Shown: in pieces, positions 22,630-34,012 of the stretch | Layout: each line of letters opens with the position of its first letter | How positions within the stretch are numbered: position 1 is the first letter of the stretch | Source: Ectocarpus siliculosus | Taxonomy: Eukaryota; Sar; Phaeophyceae; Ectocarpales; Ectocarpaceae | Reading direction: 5' to 3' | DNA length: 64,000 nt | Assembly: GCA_000310025.1 (NCBI GenBank) | Contig: FN649751.1 | Location: forward strand, 6,730,698 to 6,794,697 | Notes under the pieces: model-generated | Database searches by the model: none | What the model was told of the DNA's origin: nothing | The model's input: only the letters and a program-made list of their open reading frames with translations | Translations under genes and position numbers: made by a program

Positions 22630-23654
22630 TGGGTTACGAAAAGTTCTTGAGCGCAGAGTCACCGCACACAGAGATGGTGTGGGCCTTGATTGACTTTGCG
22701 GCGTGGTGTTTCGAGTCGGAAGGAAACCAGGCCGGGACTATATCGGGGAAGTTGGCAGCGGTGCAGTACCACCACAGGGTGGAAGCACATGTAGAGATAG
22801 TCACGTCGTCGCCGTTGCTGAAGTGTGCACTTCGGGGCATTTCTAGGTCCCACGCGGTCGCCGGGGTACGTCAACGAGTTCGATTGCCGATCACTTGGAG
22901 GATGTTGCGAGGGGGTGAGAGCATGATTCCCACTTGGGGAATAGGAGGACGCGTGATGTGGTTATGTTTGAGCTTAAGCTATTTCTTGATCACTCGGTCG
23001 GACGAAATGTTTGCTGACAGTACCGGGGTCGGGCATCCAGTACATTGTCTCACGAGACGGGATGTTGCGTTTTTCTCTGGGGAGGAACAGTTGGAGTATG
23101 TCCGATGGCGAGAGGCGGATAAGATAGAGGTGCACTTTAGAGGACACAAGGGTGACCAGGACCAGACGGGGTCGGTCAGGGCTCGTACACGGGATGAGAT
23201 TAACGGCCCACAATCGGGGTACAGAGCAGACGGCGGAGCAGTTGCGCTGATGTTGGAGCTGTTGTCATGTCATGCAACGTTACCCGATGATGCGCCGCTA
23301 TCATCATACCGTAGCGGCCGTGCAGTGAAGGTTCTGAAGTATGACCAAGCCCTTCGGGCGTTGAGAGAGATTGTCGAGAAGTCAGGGCGAAATCCAAAAG
23401 ACTTTGCGTTACATTCGCTCCGAATTGGAGGGGCTTCCACCTTGGCGGCTGGAGGCAATGTTTCGGAAAGAGTAATCCAGAGAGCAGGAAGGTGGAAGTC
23501 TGATGCGTACAAACCGTATACAGTAGACAACACGGAAGACTCGCGAATGGTGTCACGTATACTTGGGGACAAGGATAAGGGAGTCGAGCGGCAGCCAGGA
23601 GAAGGCACGGTGTGGGGTAGGCATAAGAGGAGGCTAATATCACCGAACGAGTAG
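22626..23654 (+). CDS. Retrotransposon tyrosine recombinase
   Basis: 342 aa; the start ATG 22626 overlaps the pol stop (ATGA), or ATG 22629 may be used. It carries the tyrosine recombinase catalytic set: Arg124 (FLITRSDEMF), His263-x-x-Arg266 (LHSLRIGGAS), Trp290 (GRWKSDAYKPY) and a nucleophile Tyr298 (Tyr295 is a nearby alternative). The family cuts and joins DNA through a 3'-phosphotyrosine; in Ngaro/DIRS elements it integrates a circular DNA copy without target duplication. A position last in the element and directly before B1 matches this group. The overlap suggests stop-start coupled translation after pol. Confidence 0.95.
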   Translation: MMGYEKFLSAESPHTEMVWALIDFAAWCFESEGNQAGTISGKLAAVQYHHRVEAHVEIVTSSPLLKCALRGISRSHAVAGVRQRVRLPITWRMLRGGESMIPTWGIGGRVMWLCLSLSYFLITRSDEMFADSTGVGHPVHCLTRRDVAFFSGEEQLEYVRWREADKIEVHFRGHKGDQDQTGSVRARTRDEINGPQSGYRADGGAVALMLELLSCHATLPDDAPLSSYRSGRAVKVLKYDQALRALREIVEKSGRNPKDFALHSLRIGGASTLAAGGNVSERVIQRAGRWKSDAYKPYTVDNTEDSRMVSRILGDKDKGVERQPGEGTVWGRHKRRLISPNE

Positions 23655-23675
23655 TAGCAGGATGACCTCGAGGTT

Positions 23676-23875
23676 GGCGAAGAAAATGGTAGGGTACCAT
23701 TTTGGGGACTTGGTCATCTGAGACTACTGCGGGCAGTAAGATTAGCCCCTGCACCGAGAAAAAGAGAATTTGTGGTTGCCGCTCGGAGGAAAGAGAGAGA
23801 AGCAGTTGGCACCTCTCTCTTTCCTTCGGCCGTGGAAAAATAATGATGAAGGCAATTCGAAAGGAAAACAATAAA
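23676..23875 (+). repeat. Retrotransposon split repeat B1
   Basis: 200 bases from GGCGAAGAAAATGGTAGGG to CAATAAA, directly followed by A2. It is repeated as B2 at 24233-24432. It begins 22 bases after the recombinase stop and includes AATAAA near its end, which could serve as a poly(A) signal. Confidence 0.94.
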
Positions 23876-24169
23876 GGGGAGATTTGTTGTAGGAGCAGAC
23901 GGAAACAAATCAAGGTTTATTGAAAGTAGTCGAATTTGTAACGTCGTTGTTAGGGTATGCATAAATTGCTACGGAAACACGGGGTCCCCTCCCAAGCGGG
24001 AGCAGGGGAGTAGCCACCACCTCGGCACTCTATCGAAGCTAGGTGTTCACACAAAGTCTTACGAGGACTAGTCTAGAGAGAGCAACGCAGAGACAAGGAG
24101 CGAGGTGGACACTGTGAGGGCTTCGAGTGGTTTGCCAGCTGGAGGAGCGGCAAACAAGTTTGGTCTTTC
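23876..24169 (+). repeat. Retrotransposon split repeat A2
   Basis: Copy of A1 (14845-15138), same length, about one base different. It abuts B1 without a gap. A 63-base GC-rich spacer (24170-24232) separates it from B2. Confidence 0.95.
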
Positions 24170-24232
24170 CCGCCCACCCACCCCTTTCCTTTCGAAGGTG
24201 GGGGGAGGCAAGGACCGTTGCAGTTGCTAATG

Positions 24233-24432
24233 GGCGAAGAAAATGGTAGGGTACCATTTTGGGGACTTGGTCATCTGAGACTACTGCGGGCAGTAAGATT
24301 AGCCCCTGCACCGAGAAAAAGAGAATTTGTGGTTGCCGCTCGGAGGAAAGAGAGAGAAGCAGTTGGCACCTCTCTCTTTCCTTCGGCCGTGGAAAAATAA
24401 TGATGAAGGCAATTCGAAAGGAAAACAATAAA
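24233..24432 (+). repeat. Retrotransposon split repeat B2, right end of element
   Basis: Copy of B1, ending CAATAAA; flanking DNA (AAGAGAATTTAGCC) follows. This defines the right boundary of the element. Confidence 0.94.
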
Positions 24433-25630
24433 AAGAGAATTTAGCCGCCGAATTATGTGTTGGCACACGGCAAGTATTGAGGCATTCGTAAAAACGCCCA
24501 GATTTTGAGGTTGAAGCGATCAGCCGTGACCAACCAAATCCGTTCGGTGGAGGACACAGCATTGAATGCGTAGTCACGGCACGGCCGTCACACGCCATCC
24601 CGCCAAGAGCACGCTCGGCATCGCAAGGAACGCCAGACGAGCGCGAGGGCGTTTCGAGAAACCAGCTGAGACGATACCGAGAGCGCCGAGGCGCTCGACG
24701 ACGGAATCGGAAAGGCCCACACCACGCAGTGGGGATTGCCTGGGGTGTAGGCTCGAGCGGAGTACCTACTGCGAACGGCGGCTGCCAAACACGGTAGGAT
24801 CCGGTGCAGAAAGTGCGACGAGCAAAATTCGCCGACTTGCAGTTGGCTACGAGTTGGCCATTGGAATCATGTAATACGCGATTGGTTTTGGCATTGGAGG
24901 GAAGAATGGCGGAATGCCTATTTCTTGCTCATGTTGGTGCACTCGATGCCTTTGCAATAGCAATATATGTTAACGTTTCGCACCGAAAAGCGCTTTCGTT
25001 GTGTCGAAGTGAATGGTATTGCTCGTGTTGCGAGATTGCGCAAGTACTCACAAAAAATAACAATTATCGGTGGCTCTACTGTGCAATTGGCGCAGATAGA
25101 GGCCGAAGTACATCCGTGAAATTCAGAGTAACTCTTACATGTGCTTGGCCTACAGCTAAGTGGAGTGGAAAGCACAACGGACACAGATCTTGTAACATCA
25201 CGTCAATAATGCTATCTTAACATCGGGGTTTACAGCAATGGTTCGCACATGCGCGTGGAGCAAGCTTCTGCTGCTCCCGCCTGACAAGCCACCGCTCAGA
25301 GCTGTGCACTTCACCACAGCAGCAGTAGCAACTAACGAATCGCGATGAGACAATTCCTTTCATATGCGTGTTCGAGGTCTTCCAGCGAAGATAAGCAGAA
25401 GGGTTTTGCGCCTAAGAATTGGAACGATATGCGGAAAGACATATCAGTATATATGGCATCATGAAACGTGACCAAGAACCACGGGAGAAAATGAGAAACG
25501 CGCCAACAGGAATGTCTTTGTACCCTGTCGTAAGAGATGTTTGGGCACAATGTACTCCTAGTGCAGCAGTGGGCGTTGTAGTCCAAGGACGTTCGCACGA
25601 AACAGTCGGAGTGGTTTGCAAATATCAATC
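24433..25630. other. Non-coding stretch right of the retrotransposon
   Basis: No exon with credible splice sites was found. Open frames here have no protein-like features that I can support. Confidence 0.4.
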
Positions 25631-25789
25631 ATGCACGACCCTTGGGACGAGGATATGGAATTTTGCGTCCACAAGAACACGGAAGCCGCCAACGACGCGG
25701 GGAAGTCGTCATCGAACGCGCGTGTCGACGGCATCATTTATCTCAACATCAACACCCCTGTTTGCAAAAGTATGGCAATACGGCGCTAA
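25631..25789 (+). CDS. Short frame of 52 codons, doubtful
   Basis: ATG 25631 to TAA 25787-25789. It begins MHDPWDEDMEFCVHKNTE and ends IIYLNINTPVCKSMAIRR. Composition looks protein-like, but no domain is recognised and no neighbouring exon joins convincingly. It could be a small gene, one exon of a larger one, or a remnant. Confidence 0.25.
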   Translation: MHDPWDEDMEFCVHKNTEAANDAGKSSSNARVDGIIYLNINTPVCKSMAIRR

Positions 25790-26186
25790 AACCATGATGT
25801 GAGGAATCGAAAAATCTAAATTTTCGCCACTGCGCCGAGAATCGCACTCTCATGTCCAATTGCCAACAGGTTGCCGGCGGCCGGGCTTTCGGTGCACACC
25901 GTGCATGCGGCATGCTGCAAAATTTAGACATGATTCGCCGCAGCTCTTGTGAAGTGCATGGATCGTCGTCAAGTCGACCCGTACATGACCAAGACTGTTA
26001 TTAAAGACTATTGAGACATGACTGAGTTGGCAGTCATGCTGCACCATGAAGGAAGGTCACGTGCTGTCGCGACAGCTGCGCGAGGGAAAAGACAGACTGG
26101 ACCAACGCGCACAATACCTCTGCGGGCACTGCGCCGGAACCATGACCATCATCCCGCGGACACGCCGAACTGTCGGGTGTTCCGGG

Positions 26187-26559
26187 CTATTGGAGGATAC
26201 ATCCGGTCTTTCCGCCCTTAGCCCTTGTGCCCACCGCAAAATTAGAGTTCTCCCTGCTCACTCTAACGGCGCATCGCATACCGCCCTTTTCATCGCACAC
26301 CAGTACGTCCCCTTGAAACTCACCAAAAATTTCCCTGCTGGGTGTCCGCGTCGCCAAGAAGAGCTGGCGGCTGCCGTCACTGAGCACGTGAAAGCTTGAC
26401 TTCGAGACCCACAACACAGAAGACAGCAACGGACACACAGCTTCATAAACACTGCAAACATCCTCCTCTTACCTCGTACAAGAACTCTGCCTCGTCTTGA
26501 TGCAAGTACTCGAACATCGTTCCTTGAAGGTCCTCCAGAAGCTTTCGTGGATAGGCCAT
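26187..26559 (-). CDS. Hypothetical protein, two exons seen
   Basis: Exon 1, 26559-26473, begins MAYPRKLLEDLQGTMFEYLH, encodes 29 residues and ends at GAG|GTAAGA. Exon 2, from 26399 after a CTCGAAG acceptor, continues in phase with SSFHVLSDGSRQLFLATRT and GEFQGDVLVCDEKGGMRCAV and runs to a TAG at 26187. A further splice within the last 20 codons is possible (GCG|GTGGGC). The two exons together give about 100 residues of ordinary globular composition. I do not recognise the family. Start codon, donor and phase agree, which supports a real gene; the 3' end is uncertain. Confidence 0.5.
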
Positions 26560-27070
26560 AGTGCGTTTCCTTACAATCAGTTGGGGGCTTGGCTGACCTG
26601 CTGGTTGATTCATCAGGGCCGCAAGGTAGTATAGGAAATATTGAGCAGATCCATGAGCGGTTCAGCGCCATAGGAGATGTGCAGATCGGGGTTGGAAACG
26701 GAATCGATCGCGAAGAGCTACTTTGGGCCGTCCTTCAGACGCGGCGGGCGGCCAACCATGTGGCTACCCACGGGGCGCCGTTATCTCTGGCATTGGCAGC
26801 CGACTTTGCAGCGTGTGCCCCCCCCACGAAGGTCGCTTTAATCCCATTGCTGAATATACGAATTTGGGTCACTCAACCAGGCTCCAGGTCAGTGGTCGAG
26901 AAGAAGGCGTGGGAAGGAAAGTATGAGACCACAGGCCGGAGTTGGGGGCCTCATCCAACATCCATACTTACATTAAATGGTCCTAGGCCACGAGCAGTAC
27001 AATGCAACAGGATAGATCTTGTCAGCAAGTTGGGCGTATAGGGGATTTACTCAGCGCGTTCCCTACCTAT

Positions 27071-27112
27071 CTACGCACTGTACCTGGGAAGCTACGCACT
27101 GTACTTGGGAAG
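27071..27112. repeat. Tandem repeat, 2 x 21 bases
   Basis: CTACGCACTGTACCTGGGAAG is followed by a copy with one change (ACC to ACT). Confidence 0.85.
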
Positions 27113-27290
27113 GCGACACATGCCTCTCAGATGTGTGCCTTTCTACAGCTACTGTAGGACTCACCCCCTTCAGTGGGACCGGTGATGGAAGTCTCTCCGT
27201 TGCCGTTTGCTGCGATTCACCAGATCGACAACAAAGTCGATGTCGGGAGGAGACTAGAGCCTATCTCTAGTTCTCCGCCTTGGATCACCA

Positions 27291-27325
27291 GCAGGAGTAG
27301 CAGCAGCAGCAGCAGTAGTAGCCAG
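27291..27325. repeat. AGC/AGT trinucleotide microsatellite
   Basis: A run of AGCAGG AGTAGCAGCAGCAGC AGTAGTAGC type. It would encode poly-Ser if translated in one + frame, but no gene is established here. Confidence 0.8.
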
Positions 27326-30289
27326 CGAACCGGAGATGAATGGGTTTGCGAGGAATCGTACAAGTCAACTGAATGTATAGACGACGTAAGCAACAACAAA
27401 ACTGCTGTGCGTGGCTGTATGTCCTCCGATACAGCTTACAGAACACCTTGAGCACCTGGAAAGCGGATCTAGATTACTCCTGGAGATGCTGCTTCCCTCC
27501 TCTCCATCTACGCCCCCCCCCTCATGCCCTGTGCATATTCCCCTATCACTGCCCTAACAACTCAACCCAACCTGCAACGCGGGACAACAAAAAGTTCCGT
27601 TTTTTTTGTTGCTTTTCGGGAGCAGTTCGGCTCAACCAATTTTCAGTAATGGGTGTGCAGTGTGCAGGGTGCAGAATGAAACATATGCTATGTGTGGAAA
27701 ACGCAATTCTACAGGTACATCATGCATGCGCAGTATATACCATTCGATATGTGCGAGACTTTCTGAGCTGGAGTCACGTGTTTTTTTACCAAAGCCTGAA
27801 GAACCGACTACATGTACTGCTGTGGACTGACAAAGAGAGACAAGCACACAACAGCCCGCATCCGTGCTTGCTTGTACAAACGCGTGCTCAGACTTCGAAG
27901 CAGGCATCACATGATCCGAGGATTTCCGGGGAGTAGAAGAAATTCAACATCCCGGGTGTAAGGGCACAGGTTTCCGACAGAGACAGGAGCCGGTGCCGTT
28001 GCAGTATTCTCCCCCTGCCAAGGGTGGCTATTCCCTTTTCTGAGATGTAACGAGGAGCGAGGTAGAGAACAGTGACCAGCGGAGGGTAAAGTAAGGAGAG
28101 TCGATCCTCCTCTACTCTACTGTAGGTAAGCGGCCAAAGACCAATGGAGAGACAGATCTCAACAATTCTATCCCAAGGGTCGCATATGGTCTGAACCTGT
28201 TGGTATCTTCTGACGGGGTTCTTGTAGCGCGGAGTCCTTCCGAATCCACCTAACGTCAATGCTACGTCCGTGCCGGTGTATTTTCTTGTCGTTCTCCCGA
28301 TGGCAAGATCCCGATGGATTTTATCTTCCAATATTTTTGAAAACGAAAAAAGAGGAATATGTGGGAACGAAGGAACAGTAGGAAGGGTAGGGCAGTTGTA
28401 TCTGCTCGAGATGCTCTACCCAAAGGAGCGTACTGAGAACATTGATTGGTGACAGCAGTGACGTTCACTACTGTTGTGTGGTGGCAAACTTCTTGAATAT
28501 CTCTGTATCGACATGCGACTGATATGAGTACCTCCCGAGGTGTGATCTGGGTGGATCGACTTTCGAATCTTGAATTTTCCACTCTGTGAGGCACCGGTCA
28601 TGCACCTGTGGAGGCAGCGCTCGTGGCCGCCTTGCTGCCCCGTGGACAACAGACACGTCAAAGTTATTCCGGGAGCAAATAGTTACAAGATTAACCCACA
28701 GCCGAACATGGGAGCATGCTCTAAGATAGTTCCTATATATATTTGGACTGCATACAAAGAACTGATAAAGGAAATCTACAGCCAACGTGGCTGTAGTTAG
28801 GGTTAGGGTTACGTATGTCAGTTTGATTTGCCTAGCAGGAAACCAATACTGTTCCTTTTACCCGTTGCTGCAAGAGCAAAGACAGTTGCATCGCGAAGGC
28901 AGGGTTACAACCTTGCTTTCTTTGTGGGCCGAGGCTAGTTGAACGCAGAAGGTATATCAACCCGCACGTCACGCGTCGCGCACTTGACTCTTCACGCGAC
29001 AGAGGTACATTGCGCGTGTCGGTGGTGGCCACTTTGCATGTATGGCTATGGATCTTGATCCCCTTCATGGAAGTGGTTTGTCGTGGGACCGTACACGAAC
29101 AGCTCCAACTGTTCCGATCTTCTACCATCACGACGTTCGACGCTACCCTCACACAGCAGTACATGAATCTTGCATCACATGTATGCTCTAAATTACCCCC
29201 GAGACTCTTACACTATATTTTACCGAAAGCGTCCGTTGTCTTTAGAACGCCTACTGTGCGACGGCTAGGAACAGCTCCATGTCAACAAGTTGACACTGGA
29301 ACAGACGAAAGAAAGAGTTCCACCATTTGCAGATCTGCAAGTAGACCAGCGGACAAGTCCATGAAGACGGGCATGAAAGATATCAGGAGGATTCGGATGG
29401 TTTGGCAGACAGAGATCGGAATTGTTATTAATTGACTGTGATGACTCCGAACACAACTTTGGAAGAAGCTTTTTTTCCATGACTGCGGTGCATCTTCATA
29501 TATGAGCTGCGTGTACCAGGGATCTTTCGGATGGCCTGTCGGCACACGTTGATACCAACAGCGATTCACACCCTTCCACCAGTCCTTCTCCCCCACCACT
29601 CCCAAGCTCTCGCGTAGGCCCCGACGTACACATCTGAGAAAGGTGAGCCGATGTAAGTGGAGGTCCGAGCAACGTACCTGTAACCTATTTGTCACTGACT
29701 GCTGTGGGATCCATCTGGTGAGAGGGCATGACGAGAAGATGACGGCAGTTGACAGACTCCACCTCAACACGACCCTCTGCCCGCTGTAGGCGAACCGAGC
29801 TCACCAGCAATGGTCTATCCTTCATCTAAACCCGAAGCCCGTAGCGCGCCGCCTTGGTGGTAGAGCGGATGTGGCTGTGGAGGTTGATGATGGCAAGCAG
29901 CCACCACTCACCAACTCGCGTCAGTCTCTCAATGTCGACAAGATGTGAAGTGCGTTCAGAAAACCGAAGATCATATGCACACGCAGCAGGCGATGATCTG
30001 GGGTGATCACCGATCGGGTCTTCTGCCGTCGAGCCTGTTTGGTGTAGATAGGCCACGCCTTGCACTGAGATGCTACGTTCGTCGCGATCGCGATACACGT
30101 TGTCGAGTGCCATGGCGCGCTTTTCCCTACAGGAGGTGCTTTCTTTGGGTGTGAGTTCCTCTCCTATCGTTTCACTAGACTAATTTTGTACTCTCATCTG
30201 ACAACAGAGGACTGAGCAACTAAAACGAACGGATGGTAGAGATAGCTTCAGCGTTTATCTCATATGACTTTTAAGAAAAACTAATTACA

Positions 30290-30570
30290 CACACTGAAAG
30301 ACTACCCATTCGAGATATAGCCACAGTCGAATGGGATGTGGTGGAGTCTTTTCAGTGAGTGGAGGAAAACCGGCTGGGTACTGGACTTACTTCGAGTCTT
30401 TTTAAGTCTATACACTGATGATTTATACCAGTGATGCCAGCTGGTGCTAAGTACAAAAACATCTGTATAGGTAACTTACATTTTACAATACATCCCCTGT
30501 AGTTCTCTACTGGGTCAACTACAAAATATCGGGGAGAAACCCTCCGTTGTGTTGTGTATTGTAAAATGCA
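30290..30570. repeat. Cluster of inverted repeats
   Basis: One imperfect hairpin spans 30289-30358: CACTGAAAGACT..CCCATTCGA on the left, TCGAATGGGA..AGTCTTTTCAGTG on the right. A second pair has CATTTTACAATACA at about 30480 and its exact complement at about 30555. TCCCCTGT also recurs inverted (ACAGGGGA), but in swapped order relative to the arms. Confidence 0.65.
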
Positions 30571-31354
30571 ACCTTCACAGGGGACATGGCGCAGTGTCTA
30601 TTGACAAGCTTGCTGGTTTGTTAGATATTAGGAACAATATTGTAAAAATCATGGAAGATGGAACAAAGGCTATACAGCAGTACATCACTCGTTTTTCAAA
30701 TCTACAGATTTTCGAATTTCACGGGCAGCAGTTGTTTCCCGCCGTTTTTTGAATATACAAAACGTAGTTGATCCTTTGGGGTAACGTATCAGTGATGTTT
30801 ACAGTAGACGAGAATGGTACACCTGGTGCATGGTAGGTAGGGCATAGCATTCAGTTTATATCATGTTAGCTTGGTTCTTGTTATGTTTGGTGTTGGGTAT
30901 CGTATGAAACATCGACGTGCCGAGAGTGGTTGGACATCGTTTACGTATTGTTTGACTGCTCGAAGGAACGGAAAAAGCTGCCTGCCATCATCATGACTAT
31001 CGCCAAGAGCATTCATCCGCCCGCTGCACCACGGTGCTCGCGAAGTTGCCTCTTGTGATCAATGTCACCCAAAGAGGTCAAGCTAAATTCTGAATCTCTA
31101 TTGTTTGTCTTGCCGAGTAGGTGGAGAGCGAGCCTCTCCTAGCTTTGACGTGCTTCCGTCTCTTCGGACCCCTCCTTGAGAATGACCACTGTTGCGATTT
31201 CACCGCTGAACGGTTCGATATGAGAACTTGCACCGACATAAGATTATGATTCTACAATTTACACTGCAACATCCGCTAGACGTGCAAACAAGGCAACACA
31301 GAGGTAATAATGCATACAAGGCCAATTGCTATGGCCTTCACACGAGAAACCTGA

Positions 31355-31536
31355 CCTTCCTTTTCTACTGTGAGATTGTGGCCTGAACAATGGATAGTTG
31401 GAACGCCCACGAGCTTTTTTTTGGCGCGTTTGCACCCAACAGGCACCTTCCTTTTCTACTGTGAGATTGTGGCCTGAACAATGGATAGTTGGAACGCCCG
31501 CGAGCTTTCTTTTGGCGCGTTGGCACCCAACAGGCG
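31355..31536. repeat. Tandem duplication, 2 x 91 bases
   Basis: CCTTCCTTTTCTACTGTGAG ... CACCCAACAGGC occurs twice head to tail (31355-31445, 31446-31536) with only a few differences. No coding role is seen. Confidence 0.92.
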
Positions 31537-32239
31537 CGTACACACATGATCACGTAGAAATGCGCAGAACAGAAAATACAAGTAGCACTCTCTAGAGATT
31601 TCGTTTTTCGTTTTTTGAAATTTTGTTCTGAAGCTGTCTCCGACCCAAATTCATATTTTTCACCCACCTCTTCCCATTTCACCACCGTGTACCAAACGCC
31701 GATTTCGACCTATGGCGCACGGCTCTCGACCTCTCGAACACGTCTTGATCGGGCATCCCAAATCATGGCCTCGAGCGAAGCTTTGATCAACTTCCGCGTG
31801 CAGTAGCAAACGTCACAAGTTGGCGGCCATGTGCAACAATGCGCGCTGTGTCTCTCTCGTCATATCAAGTTCGCCGTCTTCCTGTTCTCATCGCTCATTT
31901 TGGAAGATCCGAATCTCATGGTCAGCTTGAAAAATATCAACAGACCGATGTCGACCACGGCGCACGTTTCGCGAAATGTTGAGCATGCCTGGATAGGGCA
32001 TATGGCGAGCCATGCCCCCTCGCCGAAGTTCACCCCCCGTCCGCGCGCAGCAGCAGACACGGCAAGTGTGCGACCGAGCGTTTCCTCGTCTTCACCACTT
32101 CGCCGTCTTGCTGTCACTCTTCATTTGATCGCCTGCAACCATTTCGGAAACATGTGAATATCTACAATATAGTCTTCTCCTATGTTCTGAAAAAAGGAAT
32201 CTATCCAAATAATAGCGGAATATGTGAATGTCAAGTTGG

Positions 32240-32400
32240 TTGGTGGGGATTTCCGGCCCCCTAGCTCAATGCATTTCGGACAAATGAATCTAACTTCTAA
32301 CGTATTTTCGTCGACAGATTTCGGACAAAACGTAATCTCAGGTTGTAGTCTTTCCGCCCCATTCGCTCAATGAATTTCGGAAAAATGAATCTCGCTTCGC
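32240..32400. repeat. Diverged direct repeat pair
   Basis: TTTCCG-CCCC..GCTCAATG-ATTTCGG-AAATGAATCT occurs at about 32248 and about 32357. A partial third TTTCGGACAAA lies between them. Confidence 0.6.
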
Positions 32401-34012
32401 CTATTCAATATTGTCGAATCATTTATCGTAGAAAACCCATGAGGCCCTCGGGAAGAACTTCATGTTTAACGTCGTACTGAACAGGAAAGTAGTCCTTGCT
32501 GTTGGTGTTCTGCTGGTGGTATTGAGTGGTGGTGTGGTGCTGGTACCCTGAGTACTTGGTCTGTGGTCAAGGAATCCGTCTGATAGAAGGTACTTCTTGG
32601 GACGCCCCTTTTGTAGCGTCTGTCCCTTCTCCATGTCCGCCGTCTTTTCCGGGAGGACCCCGCGGCTACCCTCTAAAAATATATAACAACTTCAGACAGG
32701 CAACGCGGACGATACTCGTCGCGTTGATTTATCACGATTACACATACATGTGTTTCGCCAAGTTTCGCCCACATGCAGATGATATAGTGAGCTCTTGAGG
32801 GCGTCCGACCCTCGCACCTAGAGCACACCGCCGTTCTTTGCACCTCTGCAGTACACCTAAGATTCGCTACACCCAGAGAGCTAACTACCACACCAGTGTC
32901 CTGATGACCGGAACCGGCCAGCTGTGGTGTCATATCGCTGTTGTTGCCTTATGCTTGGGGTGATCAAAGAAGAGTTGGTCTGGTTTTTTTCTCGGGTGAA
33001 AGCTCGCATGCCGTGCATGTTGATGGACGCAGCTGTATGTATGTGCGCGGCCTGTATATATGTTCGCGGCTTGTTTATATGTTCGTGGCAACATCCGTAC
33101 CTGAGGCTCGGCGGTCTGTACGGTGTGCACTGCTCTGCACCTCTGCTGACACCGTCATGACATGGCTTGATTGCTGGAAACTACATGTTTCTGCTCGGTG
33201 AGCTGATATTCTTCGTTTGTATTTGAAGCTGACGTCTTCTGCCGGGATGTTGGACGCGACAGGCCCGACAGCCCAAAGAGAATCAGGGCCTGGTCATATG
33301 TCAGAACAATTAAATTCTGGGCAAGGATTCACAAATACGTCTGTACCTAGTCGTATGAGGGATGTCGCGGAGCTCGCTTGTGTGAATACGCTCAATGACA
33401 ATGTCTTGTAATGGACAAGGCGGCATCACCCTCGCTCCCAAGACAAGAGGATCTCGCCAGCGGTGGCCAAAACAACCGTGATCGTCTACAGGTTTCTTCG
33501 TTCCGAGTATTAACTACATGTACGAAGAAACGTATGAAAATATCATTCTCCGAATATCAAAATGGTAGAAGGGCGATCGGTGTCGACGAGTCCTCGTTTG
33601 GTGCAGTTGATGTTGTGCGTAATTAACCCCTATGCCTACATTCGTCGTGCCTTCGGGGGCACCAAGCTCTGTCTTTGCGAGGTTTCACTTCATTTCTCTT
33701 TGCTGAGGTTTTCCCGAAGTACAACGAGCACTGCTATGCAGACAAGACTGTATATAGCATACCCTGACACACAGTTTGAAAGAAAGCCCCAATTCGCAGT
33801 GGGTGGGGACCTCACGGTGCTTGGGGATCCCCCTAAACATGTATTGGTGAAGAGGGGCGGGATATCCGATTTTTGATACATATCTGAAATATTCGAACAA
33901 GCGTGCACACCCACCCGGCGGGCCCATGCCTTGACCTTTGTTCCTCTTCCTTCTGCAGGTGTCAGCAGAGCTCTTAGGGTCCGCCCACGTCCTGTGACTC
34001 TCCGAGCGCAAT

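Larger units (their letters stand above)
14845..24432 (+). mobile_element. Ngaro/PAT-type tyrosine-recombinase retrotransposon
   Basis: The structure is A1 (14845-15138), internal region, B1 (23676-23875), A2 (23876-24169), B2 (24233-24432). These are split direct repeats, as in the Ngaro and PAT groups of DIRS-order elements and unlike LTR elements. Internal genes in order are gag, pol (RT plus RNase H) and a tyrosine recombinase; no aspartic protease or DDE integrase is seen. No methyltransferase domain was seen in pol, which favours Ngaro over PAT or DIRS. A1 and A2 have equal length (294) and differ at about one base; B1 and B2 are both 200 bases and look identical. The copy is therefore young. 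No target-site duplication is seen, as expected for recombinase-mediated insertion at a TAAA-like junction. Confidence 0.93.
26560..34012. other. Long gene-poor region (7.4 kb)
   Basis: I find no gene model with consistent splice sites. Contents noted: small tandem repeats at 27071-27112, a microsatellite at 27291-27325, a telomere-like TTAGGGTTAGGGTTA at 28797-28811, inverted repeats at 30290-30570, a 91-base tandem duplication at 31355-31536, a diverged repeat pair at 32240-32400, and about 20-base tandem motifs (GCGGC..TGTATATATGTTC) at 33037-33090. A minus frame of 147 codons at 27888-28331 has no recognisable domain. Confidence 0.4.

Noticed and set aside
23200-23913. Minus frame of 237 codons across the recombinase gene and B1/A2
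   Set aside because: It is the antisense of the recombinase gene and the repeats; the plus strand carries the catalytic motifs.
14845-24432. Reading the A repeats as LTRs of a Gypsy or Copia element
   Set aside because: The repeats are split (A1, B1-A2-B2), there is a tyrosine recombinase and no DDE integrase or protease, and no target duplication is seen.
27888-28331. Minus frame of 147 codons
   Set aside because: No domain, no supporting splice sites and no sign of codon bias; treated as chance.
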